From positions 12,219,507-12,283,506 of the forward strand of contig BSQZ01000004.1 in the NCBI GenBank assembly GCA_033239005.1: 64,000 nt of DNA, read 5' to 3'. This document shows positions 12,901 to 26,480 of this stretch, piece by piece. Under the pieces are notes generated by a model. It had not been told where the DNA came from. It ran no database searches and was given only the letters and a program-made list of their open reading frames with translations. Numbering within the stretch: position 1 is the first letter of the stretch; the number at the start of each line of letters is the position of its first letter. The position numbers and the translations under genes were made by a program. The DNA is from Lamellibrachia satsuma (lineage: Eukaryota; Annelida; Polychaeta; Sabellida; Siboglinidae).

Positions 12901-15900
12901 AACACAAAATAAGTTATTAATTTTTAATTATTTGCATTGGAACTAATAACACAAGATTTTAACACTGATATGCATTAATTTTGTTACACATGTATTTTGG
13001 GACATACCATCTGCATACTGTCACCAAGAAATAAAACAAAGTTCCAAATATCCTTGAAAAGTATGTTTTCAGTGGCTTGGATCCTTGTCTTTCCCTCAAA
13101 CTGAAAATCGAACCTACGTTCTATCATGAGCAGACTAAACAAACAAAACCACAATTATTTCATCTAAGAAGGCATACCAGAGTTAAAATAACCACAACTC
13201 TTAGATATAATCATATCTCTATGATAATCAAAGGATACATGCACTATCGAAGGGAGGGGTGGTTTAACTGATCTTGATTCTACAACTTTAAGATCAGGAA
13301 CGGTTAACAGCTTGCATGGAATGGTGAGGGTGAATAGAATTACAGGTGAGGGTGAATAGAATCACCCTGACATAGTTTACAGTTGGTCACCCTTCAGCCA
13401 TGGCCTGTGGTCATGCTCACCCCAGGTGTTTCCAGCCACCAACATGAAAGGGGCAGTTGAGCCTCTGGGGATTTGCAGTGACTACAAACCGGGGTGGATC
13501 AAAGGTCTATCAAAGGATACCAGTAGGGGGCACTGCAGGAAAAGCCCTCTCTGGTGGCAGGGGAGAAGGATGCATCCCAACCCTGTGATACAATGGTATG
13601 ACATTAGTGAAGCTCAGTAATTATTACCCCAACCAGTTAGGTTTAATGGAGGTAATGTGCTTACCCTGGCTATTACCCAGGATGGGCTATTCAACTTGAT
13701 CAGGGATGATTTAATTTTCACTTGGCTTGGCTGGGCAACATTGCCTAGTGGAGGCTGTTAAATGTGTTCAATGCTCACATAGAATAATGGCTGCTCCCTG
13801 GGGCAGGTGATAACTTGCCATTTCATGCAATATACCCCAGACAAAGGCAACAAAAGAGGGCAGATTTACCTGGCAGCAACAGCAGAAAAGAATGCAGCAA
13901 CTTGTAGCTAGTTTGTATATGGAGTTTGTACAGATTTTGTTAAACAAATTTGTGTGTTAAATGTTGGTGTTTATTTTTAATTCAGAAATATATTTACTGG
14001 ATATAATTTTTTTTTACATCATGTACAACTGGGTGCAGCACTATCTAGAATCTGTGTAAACTTAGATTTCAGAACTTAAATAAATTTCAACACCGGACAG
14101 TTTAACATATTGAAAATACAACACTTTAAACAGTTTGGCAATTATTTTCATATGGCAGTCATGACCCTTAACTTACACAATGCCCAAGTAAGATCAAAGT
14201 AATTGGAAGCAAAGAACTCACGTTAATGTCTTTTATTTTGCCATGTGAAACTATTTTCTGTTGACATGTCGTACTTTTTCATTTGTGATTGATTTTGGTT
14301 TCTGTATGCAGGGATTTGAACGCATTGTCTTGTATTTGATCCTCCAGACAAGTCATACTTGAAATATTCACGTTCATATTGAAAGCGTCAGCTACCAGTC
14401 TACTAATCACAGTTCCATCTGGAAAGTTCATTAGTCAGAATGTTCTGTTGATAATTGTAGTACAGAGTGTGTTGTTTGTCAGAAATGATGTGTAAATTAT
14501 TACTAAAGGTAAATGATTAAGCACCTTTTGGGGTGACAGAATTGTTGTCATGTTGGAAATATGTCAGTTTCTCCGTAACGCTGTAATTATAATGTCTGTG
14601 CAATGAGGAACGTCCCCTGTTTTACTGTGGGAATGATAGAAGATCGTTTCCCAGTTTGTTGTGGAGTGGAATTAGCAAAGCCGGTTAAAGGATTAGTACA
14701 GCTACTTTAGTGAGACCCTTTGTTTCCATCCATTCGGCTAATTCCCTTGTTGGAGGAGTGGGGGTTGGGGTGGTTATTAGTGTAAATTTGGTGCCCCCTT
14801 AGCAGTGAGGGGCATTTATGTATTCTACCATGAGATGGTATATGTGGACACCAATGAAGTAGGAATCATGAACTGCCTTGATGTTCCAGATGAAGTGTGT
14901 ATTTAATCTTGCATATCATACTATTCACAAAGGCCAAGGCCCGTATATTGAAATGTGTTTACAATCTACAATCAAGTACTGTGTATTGTATTGAATAGTA
15001 TATATATATCTCATATGTCAGTTCGATCAGATAAACAGCACAACTGTTGTTGAAAAACCACACTTGTGTTACCTACATTCTCACCTTCTGGGTTTTGCCC
15101 AATTCTTCTCAGAAATTAATTATTTTTTGTCCACTTCCACACACACACAAGAGTTTCCACAGAGAGGAAGGGTTTTTCCTATGTGGAAGTAAGTGATGTT
15201 TAGCTGTGACTTATGGTTGGGAAAACATTTTATTTCCGCTGACCTTCAGTTTTATTTGATGGAGAGTAATACTGTTTAAACTTGTTAGTCTCTAGTGCAG
15301 CACATGATATATAGAGTGGAATTACATAAAAAAAAATTACACATAAATAAATTATCCCATAAAGTTGCATTGCAAATGTTGGATACAACTTTTATCCCCT
15401 TGTTTAGATTCATTTTGTTGTTTGACAGTTCTGAATGGTTGTAATAGTTAAAATAAATTATTTTATGGGATTGGAATTATGTTAACAGTACATCTTAAAT
15501 GTTATCATTGTCATCACCACTACCATATCACCACATTACCACCATTTAACCCCATCACCTCCATATGACCTCATCACCACCATATATCAACCCATCACCA
15601 CCATATCAACCCATCACCACCACCATTGTCATTGTGATGTGTCATTATTGTACCGTTTTTCACCATTAATATTGTATTCATCAACAACAAATCACATCAT
15701 CATGGTCATCATATCATCATATCACCATCACCACTGTCTACCACCATCACCACCGTCACCACCGTCACCACTGTCACCACCATCACCACCATCACCACTG
15801 TCACCACTGTCACCACCATCACCACTGTCACCACCTTCACCACTGTCACCACTGTCACCACCGCCACCACTGTCTACCACCATCACCACCATCACTACCA

Positions 15901-18549
15901 TCACCACTGTCACCACCATCACCACCATCACCACTGTCACCACCATCACCACTGTCACCACCATCACCACTGTCACCACCATCACCACTGTCACCACCAT
16001 CACCACTGTCACCACTGTCACCACTACCATCATCAACAACAATCATATATTTTCATTTAGCTATGTCCAAAGTAGGAGATATTAATGGGATGAGAGGGAG
16101 TATTATTCAGGAAGGAGAGGAATGAATGGGAATTTAAGGGGTTGTATGTGTGGTTGGAATATTAAAAATAGAAGGGGTAACATTTAGACACTGAGGGTGA
16201 ACAAGACATAGTAGGGGGTGTGTAGTGGGCAGGAAGGGTAAATTGGCCACCCCCAAATGACGTACTGAGTATAACAACAACACATAGAAAGTCTAATAAG
16301 TAGGTTAGTCAAATGCCAACTACCCCCTGTGTGTTAAACACCTGCCCTGCTGTGCTAATTATTAACCCCATTTCAAAGATTGCTGTTCTGGAGTCCCCCA
16401 AGATGCACCCTAGTGGGATAAATGGGTTCTAAATACTGACTGGGATGGATGTTTATCCCACCTGGGAGAATATCTTGGTATTTAATTCTCAGCTGACACT
16501 TTGATTGTCTGTGCCCAGTCAATGGCTCCAAGTTACCCCTCTATGCCCCTACCCCACTGCCTAGTCTGACATTACAGACAGTCACCCTAGTGTTTGTTTC
16601 AGTGAGGCAGCATCTTTTGTTGCATACCTCACTGTGCATGACAGTAGTACAGTAGGACTTTTATTTTACAGTTTGTACTCAGGTATTTTTTAAGTGAATG
16701 CACAGTGGTTTTCATTGGGTAACTGAACAACTGTTTTACAGGACATCACGACACTGAATTTATAAGCATTTATAACATTTTGGCAGGTTAAAAATAATAT
16801 CCATACGAATGTGTCACTCACAGGATCTTTCATCTCTCGATTGCTGTCAAATTCTCACATTATACAATGTTTGACACTGAATATACAAAAGCAATTAAAA
16901 CAAAGTATAACATTGTTACCTTGAAATTGAATTTTTTTATTTGGGCATCTTAATTATACGAAACCCCCAACCAGCTCCGGGTGAGATCACTAATGAAACT
17001 CATTGTACAGTTCCTTTAATTCACCTGAACAACCACATTTGTCTAAGACCAGCACGTGTACACAGAACGCGCATCTGTTTGTGTAGAGATCACTTTCTGT
17101 AATCCGTAGAGGCGTCATTCTCTGCCCAGCCCAGTATGTACACACTGCCACCTGTGTAGATATGATACTTCAGTCTCACCTGCATCTACAGACAGGCTTA
17201 CAGGTTGACCTATAGTTGACCTATTTTAAATGTTTTTCAAGCTGACTACATGAAGTCCACTTGACAGGATCATCCGTTTGGAAGAATCAAAATGGCTGGG
17301 ACAGAATCATTCATTATTCCTGCTATGATAAAATGTTCCACTTAATAGAATCACGTGTGTCACTTTATAACAAAAACTAAATTGTTTGACATACATTAAC
17401 TTCAACATCATTCGGATTACATTTTCTTTAAGAAATTTTCTTATTAGAATCAACCACTTAATCGAATCAAAGGAGACTGGAATCAAACTGCTCTAGCCCG
17501 AAGTTATTCAGTTAAGCGGTGTCCACTGTAGATGGTTGATCTATTTTATTTCAAGATGACAATGTTTCCAGTTAGCTATTAGTCTTGTTTAAGCAAATGA
17601 GAAATTAACAAGTTTAATTATGAATGAAAAACACTAATATAAAGATATATATATATATATATATATATATGTGCATACACGCACACACAAGCATGCATGC
17701 ATGTATGCATGCACACATACATACATGTGATTCCTTTAATTAGAAAATTTTACATATTTAATTGTACTATACTGTACCTGAGAATCACTGGTATATTTAC
17801 CTGTACATTTACTTGCAGGTTCTGCCATTTGATGACGATCTGTGTGTGACGGAGCCGTGCCTGAACTTTGAGGAGTGTCTGTCGGTTCTCAAGTTTGGCA
17901 ATGCGTCCTCCTTCCTCTCTTCAAAGACCATGCTCTTCCGACCTATTCATCCCATCAATGCCTTCCGATGCAACTGTCCCACCGGCTTCACAGGTGAGCC
18001 CACACAGAATACTTGTACGGTGCAGCATCTTCAATGATAATACAAATTTATGCCTGAATAATAGGAATTTATGCCTGCATTTATTACCTGAACAACTGAA
18101 TCCACTTAAAATAAAATGTTCTTGGGTGCTTTGCATAAACTATATATATATATATATAAATAAACAATAAAATAGAAGAGTTGATTGAAACACTAAATCT
18201 ATGCAAAAAATAAGTATAAAACATTACAATTATTAATATATTAAAGGGCTTTAACCTTTTGAAGACCAAGTTTCTGTGGCAAACGCTACTACAGTAGTAC
18301 CTGCCTTCAACGGACACTTCTGTATCCAAACAAAAGTGTCCCTACATGTCAGGTGTCCCCTCATCGGAGGGACATGCATACTGGAGTGGAGGGCTGAAAT
18401 AAGGCGCATTAGGTGTTCCCATGTCTGCCACCAGGGTGCTACTAACCAACAGCGATTGCCGCCCACTGCTCCAAGTCTAAGAATGCTGTCGAAGCAACAG
18501 TGTGCATGCAGCACTGTCTTATACGGCAATATGCAGCTTATATAGAGCT

Positions 18550-18608
<59 letters not shown>

Positions 18609-21600
18609 GTATATGTATATAGTGATATATAAAGGTCTACAACAAAATAAGTGTAAGAAACATTGACAATGCAAGGACAATGTGAGACCAGGTGGTGGTG
18701 TGTCGTTTTAATTGTGATGGACAGCTGTCCCCGCAGTTGACACTTAAAGTTAACAATGGTTATAGTTATACAGAATTGGACCACATCTCCCAGACATACG
18801 CTTTGTGTACTTTTGAAACTAAATGATCAAGAGGAACTGATTAAACCATAGATCTGGTTATACCTGTGGTTGTTTCATGTTTGTTTATGGTACCAGAATA
18901 CTTGAACATTACCTACCAAATACCAGTCTTAGATCAAGTTACATGTCGTTGATTTAATCTTATATGCCATTACATTCAGTTATGAAGATATAAATCATAA
19001 ACCTGTTAGTTACCTCTTTAACACCTATTGACGAGGGAGTACAGGTTTGACGAGTGTCACGTGTTGCAGGTATGGAGACAGAGTACCTGTGTGACACGGA
19101 GGTGAACCTGTGCTACTCCAGTCCGTGCAGACACAACGGGTCCTGCGTGAGACGGGAGGGTGGCTACACATGTCAGTGCATTGACGCATACACAGGTAAA
19201 CATCACCTGGGTCCTATCTTATATCCAGTTACTTCAGTAGCATTTCTTCAGTTTTACCTGCAAGCATGCAGACATGAACATATACATGCATGCAGACATG
19301 AACATATACATGCATGCATGCACATACATACACACATCTTGTTCCTAATGCCTTCTGCTATTTCCTTCTGGTTTGTCTTAATGTTAATATATTAATTAAA
19401 GCTTCCTTCTCAGTTGACGAATCAGGTCTGGTGATGTTAAAATCTGTAGTGTGTAAATAGTTCAAGTAATATGCACAGTTGTTTATTTAATAAAACACTG
19501 CATGCTTTTGTTAAAATCATCGGAAGATCGGGTGACTTGTGAAAGTGTAAACAAGTGTTATGCCATAGTATATAGAGCAGAGCTACTTTTGCCCTTTTTG
19601 GAAACATTTTTATTGGGCCTAGTCAAAAATATTTCAATAGTTTGTCTGATGATTTCATCAAATCTAAATAAGACATTTGTACAAACAAGTGAGCACATAC
19701 TAGATAGGTTTGAATTTTGCGAAATGATTCTAAAACAAGATTAATGAAACAAAGTACTTGAGGAATGGTCTTTAGATGACTGTGAGAAATGCACAAAGAA
19801 TGGGTGAAATATGTAGCAGCTATGGAGAACTTTGTCCTAGGGAAGCCAACAGTTCTCCCAGACATGCCCAAAGTTGGGGACATAATGAACAAGCTCTCTC
19901 TGTGGGTGTAATTATTTCTGTCCAGCCTTAGTTGTAGGAAGTTGTGAAATCTGTGTAGAGTCCTTGAGGTGGCACTCACAGATGGTTATCAATGGGTCAT
20001 TGTTTCACTTAAATACAAAGGTCACCATCTGATCCACTTATCCATGTGAGGTACTTGAAGAAATAGATCAGGGTTGCATTCTTTTTCCCCAATATGAAGG
20101 GCATCGAGGTACCCTACTCAGGTACTTGGAGGAGATCGAAGGACCCTTTCCACAATGCTCCTTCCTCAAGTGCCAACAGCTGTTGAAGGCTGTTCCAGCA
20201 GTTGCTGGTAGCGGGGAGGCTACTTTTAGAACCCCAGACTATTTAAAAACTATGTATAGCTGTTTGTTTGTGAGTGAATATAATACCTGCGTGCACATAT
20301 TGTTTTTTAAACTACCTGTGATCTGCTTGCACTTACAATCTTCAAACTGTCAGCGGACTGGTAAATAGTACACCATCATATCAATATCTTGTTCATTAAG
20401 TGAGAGTATTCTCCTGCGTAATCAGATACCTAATTCCTGACACAGTTTTTATGCACCTTATGTTCTTTTTTATTAGTACTGTTGTTCAAGTGAACATGCG
20501 TGCGTGCATGTTATGACTGGTGCTGTCTATGTCCCTCCTACTTTCATTGACTACATCGTAACATGAATAATTAAAATGAAAAAACCTGGTTTAAATCCCC
20601 AATGTTCCACCGTCATTCCATCTCAAATTTGTTAATGAGCTAAGAGTATGGATCATATTGGCTAACACGCCAGTCTGCATAAACAATGTCACACATTGAA
20701 GTAAGTTTCATTAATGGTCAGCATTATGTAACTTCAGTGCTTGTGCTATTGATCAAACTCTCATGAATGTGCTTCAATCCGGGTCAGTAATTTCATTTCC
20801 ATTTGCCCCAGCACAGAACAATGGCTGGTATAATGACATTATCTAATGCAGGACTCTGATCTGTATTTGTTCTGCATTAACTATTATGGATAGCATTTGT
20901 ATTGTTTCTATTTGTATTGTTTTGCAATACATAATGCGATTAATTTCTTGTCCTGTTTTAACTTATTTTTTATCCTAATTGTGCCATATTAAGAAGCATT
21001 TGTTTTAACTGTTTGGAAACATTTCTAGCAGTTTTCTACCAAAACTAGTTGGCTTTGTTTAATATTGATATATCTCGTAGCATGACAGATGGTGCACTCA
21101 ACCGGAGTCTGAATGCTTAGGTCGATTAACCAGTCAAAAAGCTTATGCGGATTTATACAGAATTTGAAGTAAATAATATGAACATCAAAAAGAAATCGGG
21201 CATATCTACATATTATGTCAAAGTTGAAATAAGACAACTACTACCGCTGCAGAGTTGTTTTGACAAATATCAAAGAGCTGTAAAAGTTATGAATGTTGTC
21301 ACTAAACCTGCTATCATTTATCCCAGCACAGGTCTGGATATTGTTACAAATTATACTGTTTAAATTGAGTGTGACAGTTTATAAGATTGTGGCATTTGCT
21401 GGGTGACTCAACCAACTAACAAAAATGGAAACACACTGGTGAAATCCAGTGGTATTGGTGGATATTGTCTGTCCAGAGCATGTTTATCTACAAACTGCAG
21501 TGCACTGTTTTATGGCCATTTAAAACCAAGTATTCCCATTGCCAGAAACCTGTTGCCACGGCAACGGTGGCCATAGTGTCATAAATAACATTTCATCTGC

Positions 21601-22552
21601 TGCCTGCTGCATGTAAATTAACCACAAGGTTTCCTTGTATTGGGAGTGGTGGGATCATGGCAGGATTGGGGGATTGCAGGGACTGGGATCCCTGGGGTTA
21701 TTGGATCAGAAGATCCTAATGCATGCACATTGTTTGGAGATCATGCCATTGGGATGTGCCGTGTACCGTGTATTGGGGCACGATGGCATACCGGTTAGAA
21801 GGCTGGCTCTCAATCGAGAGAACCCGGTTTCAAATCCCACTGCGGTCGCCCCACATTGCCACAGTTCACTCAGCTGTATCAGAGTACCTGGCCATACAGA
21901 CAGTGGTGGAAATGTGAACGAATAGTCTTCGAGCAATTGCAGTGTGGCTGAATGCTTCCCAGAGAAGTTGAGATGGCCTTGGAATGAACAGGTCTGCCAG
22001 GGGGTGAAGTGTAAAGTGCTTTGTGCAGTCCTATGGACTGGATACCGTGCTATACAAGAACGTACCTTTTTTTACTGGGCTGTACGGGTAAACAATTGTA
22101 CAATATACAAAAAAAACATGTTGTTTTTGTGAACATGTTAACTTGAATGAGTACTTCAGGTAGTTGGGTGGAACATCTCATTCCAGGGGTTCACTGTGAC
22201 ATCGAGAGGCGCACCAAGAAGTACAGTGTCTGTCCACCAGGGGTGTGCAAGGGGGCGCACACTCGATGCACACCGCTTATCCGTGGTGGATTCCGTTGTG
22301 AGTTGTGCACTGATGGCAACCTCAGTGGCGACACCTGTCGGGATTGTGCATCATTAGATCATCACACACCATTCTGTGAGCTGATGACGCGCAGCTTTCC
22401 GCGGGGGTCCTTCCTGATGTACCCGTCACTACGGCGACGACACCGATTCAACATCCGACTCAAGTAAGTAGGCCCTTTATGTAAATATACAGGTACATGC
22501 ATGCATACAGGATTTTATGTGTGCAATATATATATATATATCTATCTATCTA

Positions 22553-22609
<57 letters not shown>

Positions 22610-22641
22610 TATTATATTTATTAATTATAATTATTATTCTT

Positions 22642-22684
<43 letters not shown>

Positions 22685-25600
22685 ATCTCACTATAATAAA
22701 TCATATATCTTAAAAAAATTATTTCCGTTTCATCATCTAGTTCACAGCACATATTTTATGTGAATTTTATTTGGTGCAAAAAAGTTGATATTTATCTACA
22801 GATCATCCCCCCGCAATGGATCATTTACTTCCCTGTGGCATAGTTGCCCCCCCCTCCCCACCCCGACACATCGCTGAGTAAGATTTTAGTATGTCATCTG
22901 AAACATGCTTCTGAGTTCCTTGCCATATGTTCATCATCATCACCCAGACACCCTCTCATAAGCGAACTCCAGGTGGCCAATTGCACAGTTGAACCAAATG
23001 TGTCTGTATACAGCACTGTTTGTCCGTGTGCATAGTGCATAGTGCTCTATCACGCAGAGAGATTGACCGTCTCACTGCGTTGTGTTCCATAGGAACTGTC
23101 ACAAAGCCCCATGTAGCCAGGTGATGCATTGCTCAGATTCTGTTTCCTTTTTAGACTTGTGTTTGAATTCTTTTGACGATCACTGAAGCATGACACAAAC
23201 TTAGATCAGTGAGGGACTGCCCTGTGGCTATTCCACATTCTCTTGCTGCGGTTTTGAATTGGTGTGTCTGCAGGCACCTAACTTCCTAGGCATTAATTTT
23301 GTTCCATATAATCAAGTGATAAACATTAACCCATTAGGCCCCAGCATTTTATAAAAACATGTTCCCCTGTTCCCAGGATTTCTGGCAAATTTCGAGCGAT
23401 TTTACCTCCTTGTGTTCAGAAATCTGTAGAAAAAAACTATTCAATATTTGCAATTACAAGTTGTGTTTATTTTGAATAGTAGTAATTTCTTCACATGCCT
23501 GTATACATAGAAATAAGATATATTAATAAAATGTTGAAATTTTACAACAATTTGCAAAGACAAAATAATAAGTTTGTTAAAACTTTGAAAGTTATTCTTA
23601 CTTGCGACTGACATTTGACAATGATCCCATGCTATAAACCTATGCAACCCAGTGAAGAAAATGTAGCTATATGTGTTAGCTTTGCACCACTGAAAAAAAT
23701 TATCAAATTCTGATTTTATTTTTCAGGTTACACCATATTTTGTCACGACAAATATAAAAAAATTTCAATACAAAACTGATGAAAATCAAGATTTCCGAAA
23801 GGGCAACCAAAACATGCACATAACAAGCTAATATTGTTGCAAAATGTTTCCGCCAGGGTGTGGCAAAATTTGGTAGCATTTAGGATTTTTTTTAATGGAG
23901 GGTCCTGTATGCGGCCTATAGTGGCCGTTCCAGGACTGCACAGAGCGGCCGGCCGTGGCCGTTGCGGGCTCTAATGGGTTAACATTCTCAAAATGGTTAT
24001 ATATGTTTATACAGAAAATATATTAATTCATAAAACAATCTGCAATAGTTATTTTACAATTTGTTGAAAATATTAAAACTTCAAAAAGCTGGTTTACATG
24101 TGTGAGTTTTGTATGATTTGTTGGCTAATATATGATATCGAATAATTGGTCGTGTAAACACCATTGTGAGACCGATTAGCAACACCAATTTGTGTTGCTC
24201 GTCTAAAAGCACCCATAATTCCTTGCATATTATGTGACACAGTGTTGCCCGACGTATTTAGGTATATATTGCTCATGTAAACTGGCTTTTAAACTGATGA
24301 AAGTTGTCCAACTAGACTGACCAGTTGCCATTCAAGTTGACAACAAACTGACTACCATTGACAGGGCTGAAACGTGTCACAATATGAAAATATGCATTGA
24401 TCTTCCAATCAAAGCATGTTACCATGGTGATAGGAAGAGGCCCTGAAATCTGTGAAGGGAGATAGGTTGCATTTTAAGTTCAGGTATATTTAAGGTCAGA
24501 TAGACTTGTCAGAAGGCTATAAAGAGATATGTTAAGGACATAAATTAAATGTCTCCAGACATGAATAAGACTCCACAGGTAGTTTCAGTGAGTCATTACA
24601 GTGGATTCCTGTTAGTTATATATCACTGCAAAGTGTTGCGAAGGTGATTTGTTTGCACATTGAATATGTTGAAACATGTGCCGGGTGATGTAGACATGTT
24701 ATGACAGTCAGCATGCTATGCAGTGTGCACAAAGGTGTGTGAAGTTGATGAGTAAAGAGACAGATTTACTGTTGATTGTTAGAGTTGTTGGAGTCTTGCT
24801 ATCTATTCAGTATAGAAATGTACATCATCATATATTAAAATATCAGGATGGCAAAAAATTTACACACATACACATTCCCAATGCCATCCTTAGAAATATC
24901 AAAGATAAACAAGGCACTGATTTAAATAGATTCCGACAAGAATAACAGAGATTAAAATAAACTGCTGTTTCTTAGATGGAACTTTATAATTTGTTTAATA
25001 TGTACATGTTTGTGGATCTTGAGTCCTATAATAATCATAATAAATAATAAATAAATAACAAATGTTTGTACGAAAGTACCACAAATTTCAAAAGGCATTA
25101 ACAGTAGATAAAATAGCTAACTGAATAAAACATATTTCACTAACTATTTAAAATAAGACTTGTTTCAAAAACCTTTTTTATTATTATGGCAAGTACCACA
25201 GTGGGACATTTTGAAACTTGGGCCATTTTGTTTGCCTTAAATTGCCTTTGTCTTTCATCTGAGACCCTATTGACTAAAAGCCGTAGCGTGCCTGTAGTTC
25301 CCTTCCATCTGGTGTCTATGCCAGGTGAAGTAAAAGATCCCACACAGGGTGTGTAACCTGTTGTGGACTCACAAACTGTAGAGAAGAAAACTGTGAACCA
25401 CGCTGTAGGAGGTGCGACCACAGTAATTATAGGCATAGCAGAAGAAAAATAATGATGTTGAAGTCATTGTGAATCTAAGAAACCCACTGGACAATAACAA
25501 AAACACCACAAATGTAAAATGACATTACCAGTAGATAAAAGAACTTGCCTCCTGATTATTAAGACGAATAAATACTATTTGAGAAGATGTTTAAATGGCT

Positions 25601-26291
25601 ACCTGTTCCAGTCAGCTGAAGTCGAATGTTGTGGTACGTCTGAAGTAATCTTTCTACTCTAGTCATGACTAATAGTTTTTCTCTGTCTGCATGTGGTACC
25701 AGTGTCGGTGTTGGGTGGTGAAGATGAGTTACCCTCTGTGCAGTGGGGTGGACAAAGAATAAAGGGTACTATGCATTGTGAAGTGGGGTATTGAAGACAT
25801 TGATATGGTTGCTGTTATTCTTTGATGTTTCTCTGGGTATTCATCCGTAGGTCGTGCCTTCAACTGTAGCTGCGAGTATTTTATAACCGGTGATTTGATA
25901 CAATTGTTGAAATAGCAGTAAACAGGTATGGTTGAACACCCAGTGTAGATAGGGAGCAAATTGAAAGATCAAAGATGCTAATGCATTCTGGTGATTTTGT
26001 GAGAAATGTATAGTGCTCAGATTGTTATCATTCTGTGGTCATATTTCTGTTGTCTGTGATGATATCATTTATGTAGTCTTGTTCAGGTGCGGTTGTGTTT
26101 CACAAAGATCAGTTGATGGGATAAACTGATCAGTTCAATATTCTAGTATATGTGTGTAGGTGTGCATAATTGCAGCATATGCACACATATATGCACATGC
26201 ACAGTATTACACACACACATACACATACACACATATTTGCTCATATATACACATACATACACAATCAGGCATGCACATACACACACTCATA

Positions 26292-26324
<33 letters not shown>

Positions 26325-26351
26325 TCATATATATATGTATATATATATGTA

Positions 26352-26411
<60 letters not shown>

Positions 26412-26435
26412 TATATATATGTATATATATATGTA

Positions 26436-26480
<45 letters not shown>

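Larger units (their letters stand above)
9943..17818. other. CELSR intron, 7.9 kb
   Basis: No exons seen. It carries a 20-bp repeat (11902), a large CCA-type array (15503-16030), an (AT)n tract near 17645, a pogo-like relic near 17254-17531, and several moderately GC-rich islands with CAGCTG and TTAATTA motifs (10320-10560, 13380-13880, 16210-16600) that might be regulatory. Confidence 0.75.

Noticed and set aside
15639..16085. Thr/Val- or Ser-Pro-rich ORFs on both strands
   Set aside because: Low-complexity readings of the CCA-type array.
21775..21850. Possible tRNA gene
   Set aside because: The head has A and B boxes, but the stems are imperfect and it continues into a body shared with 27875-28113, so it is a SINE.
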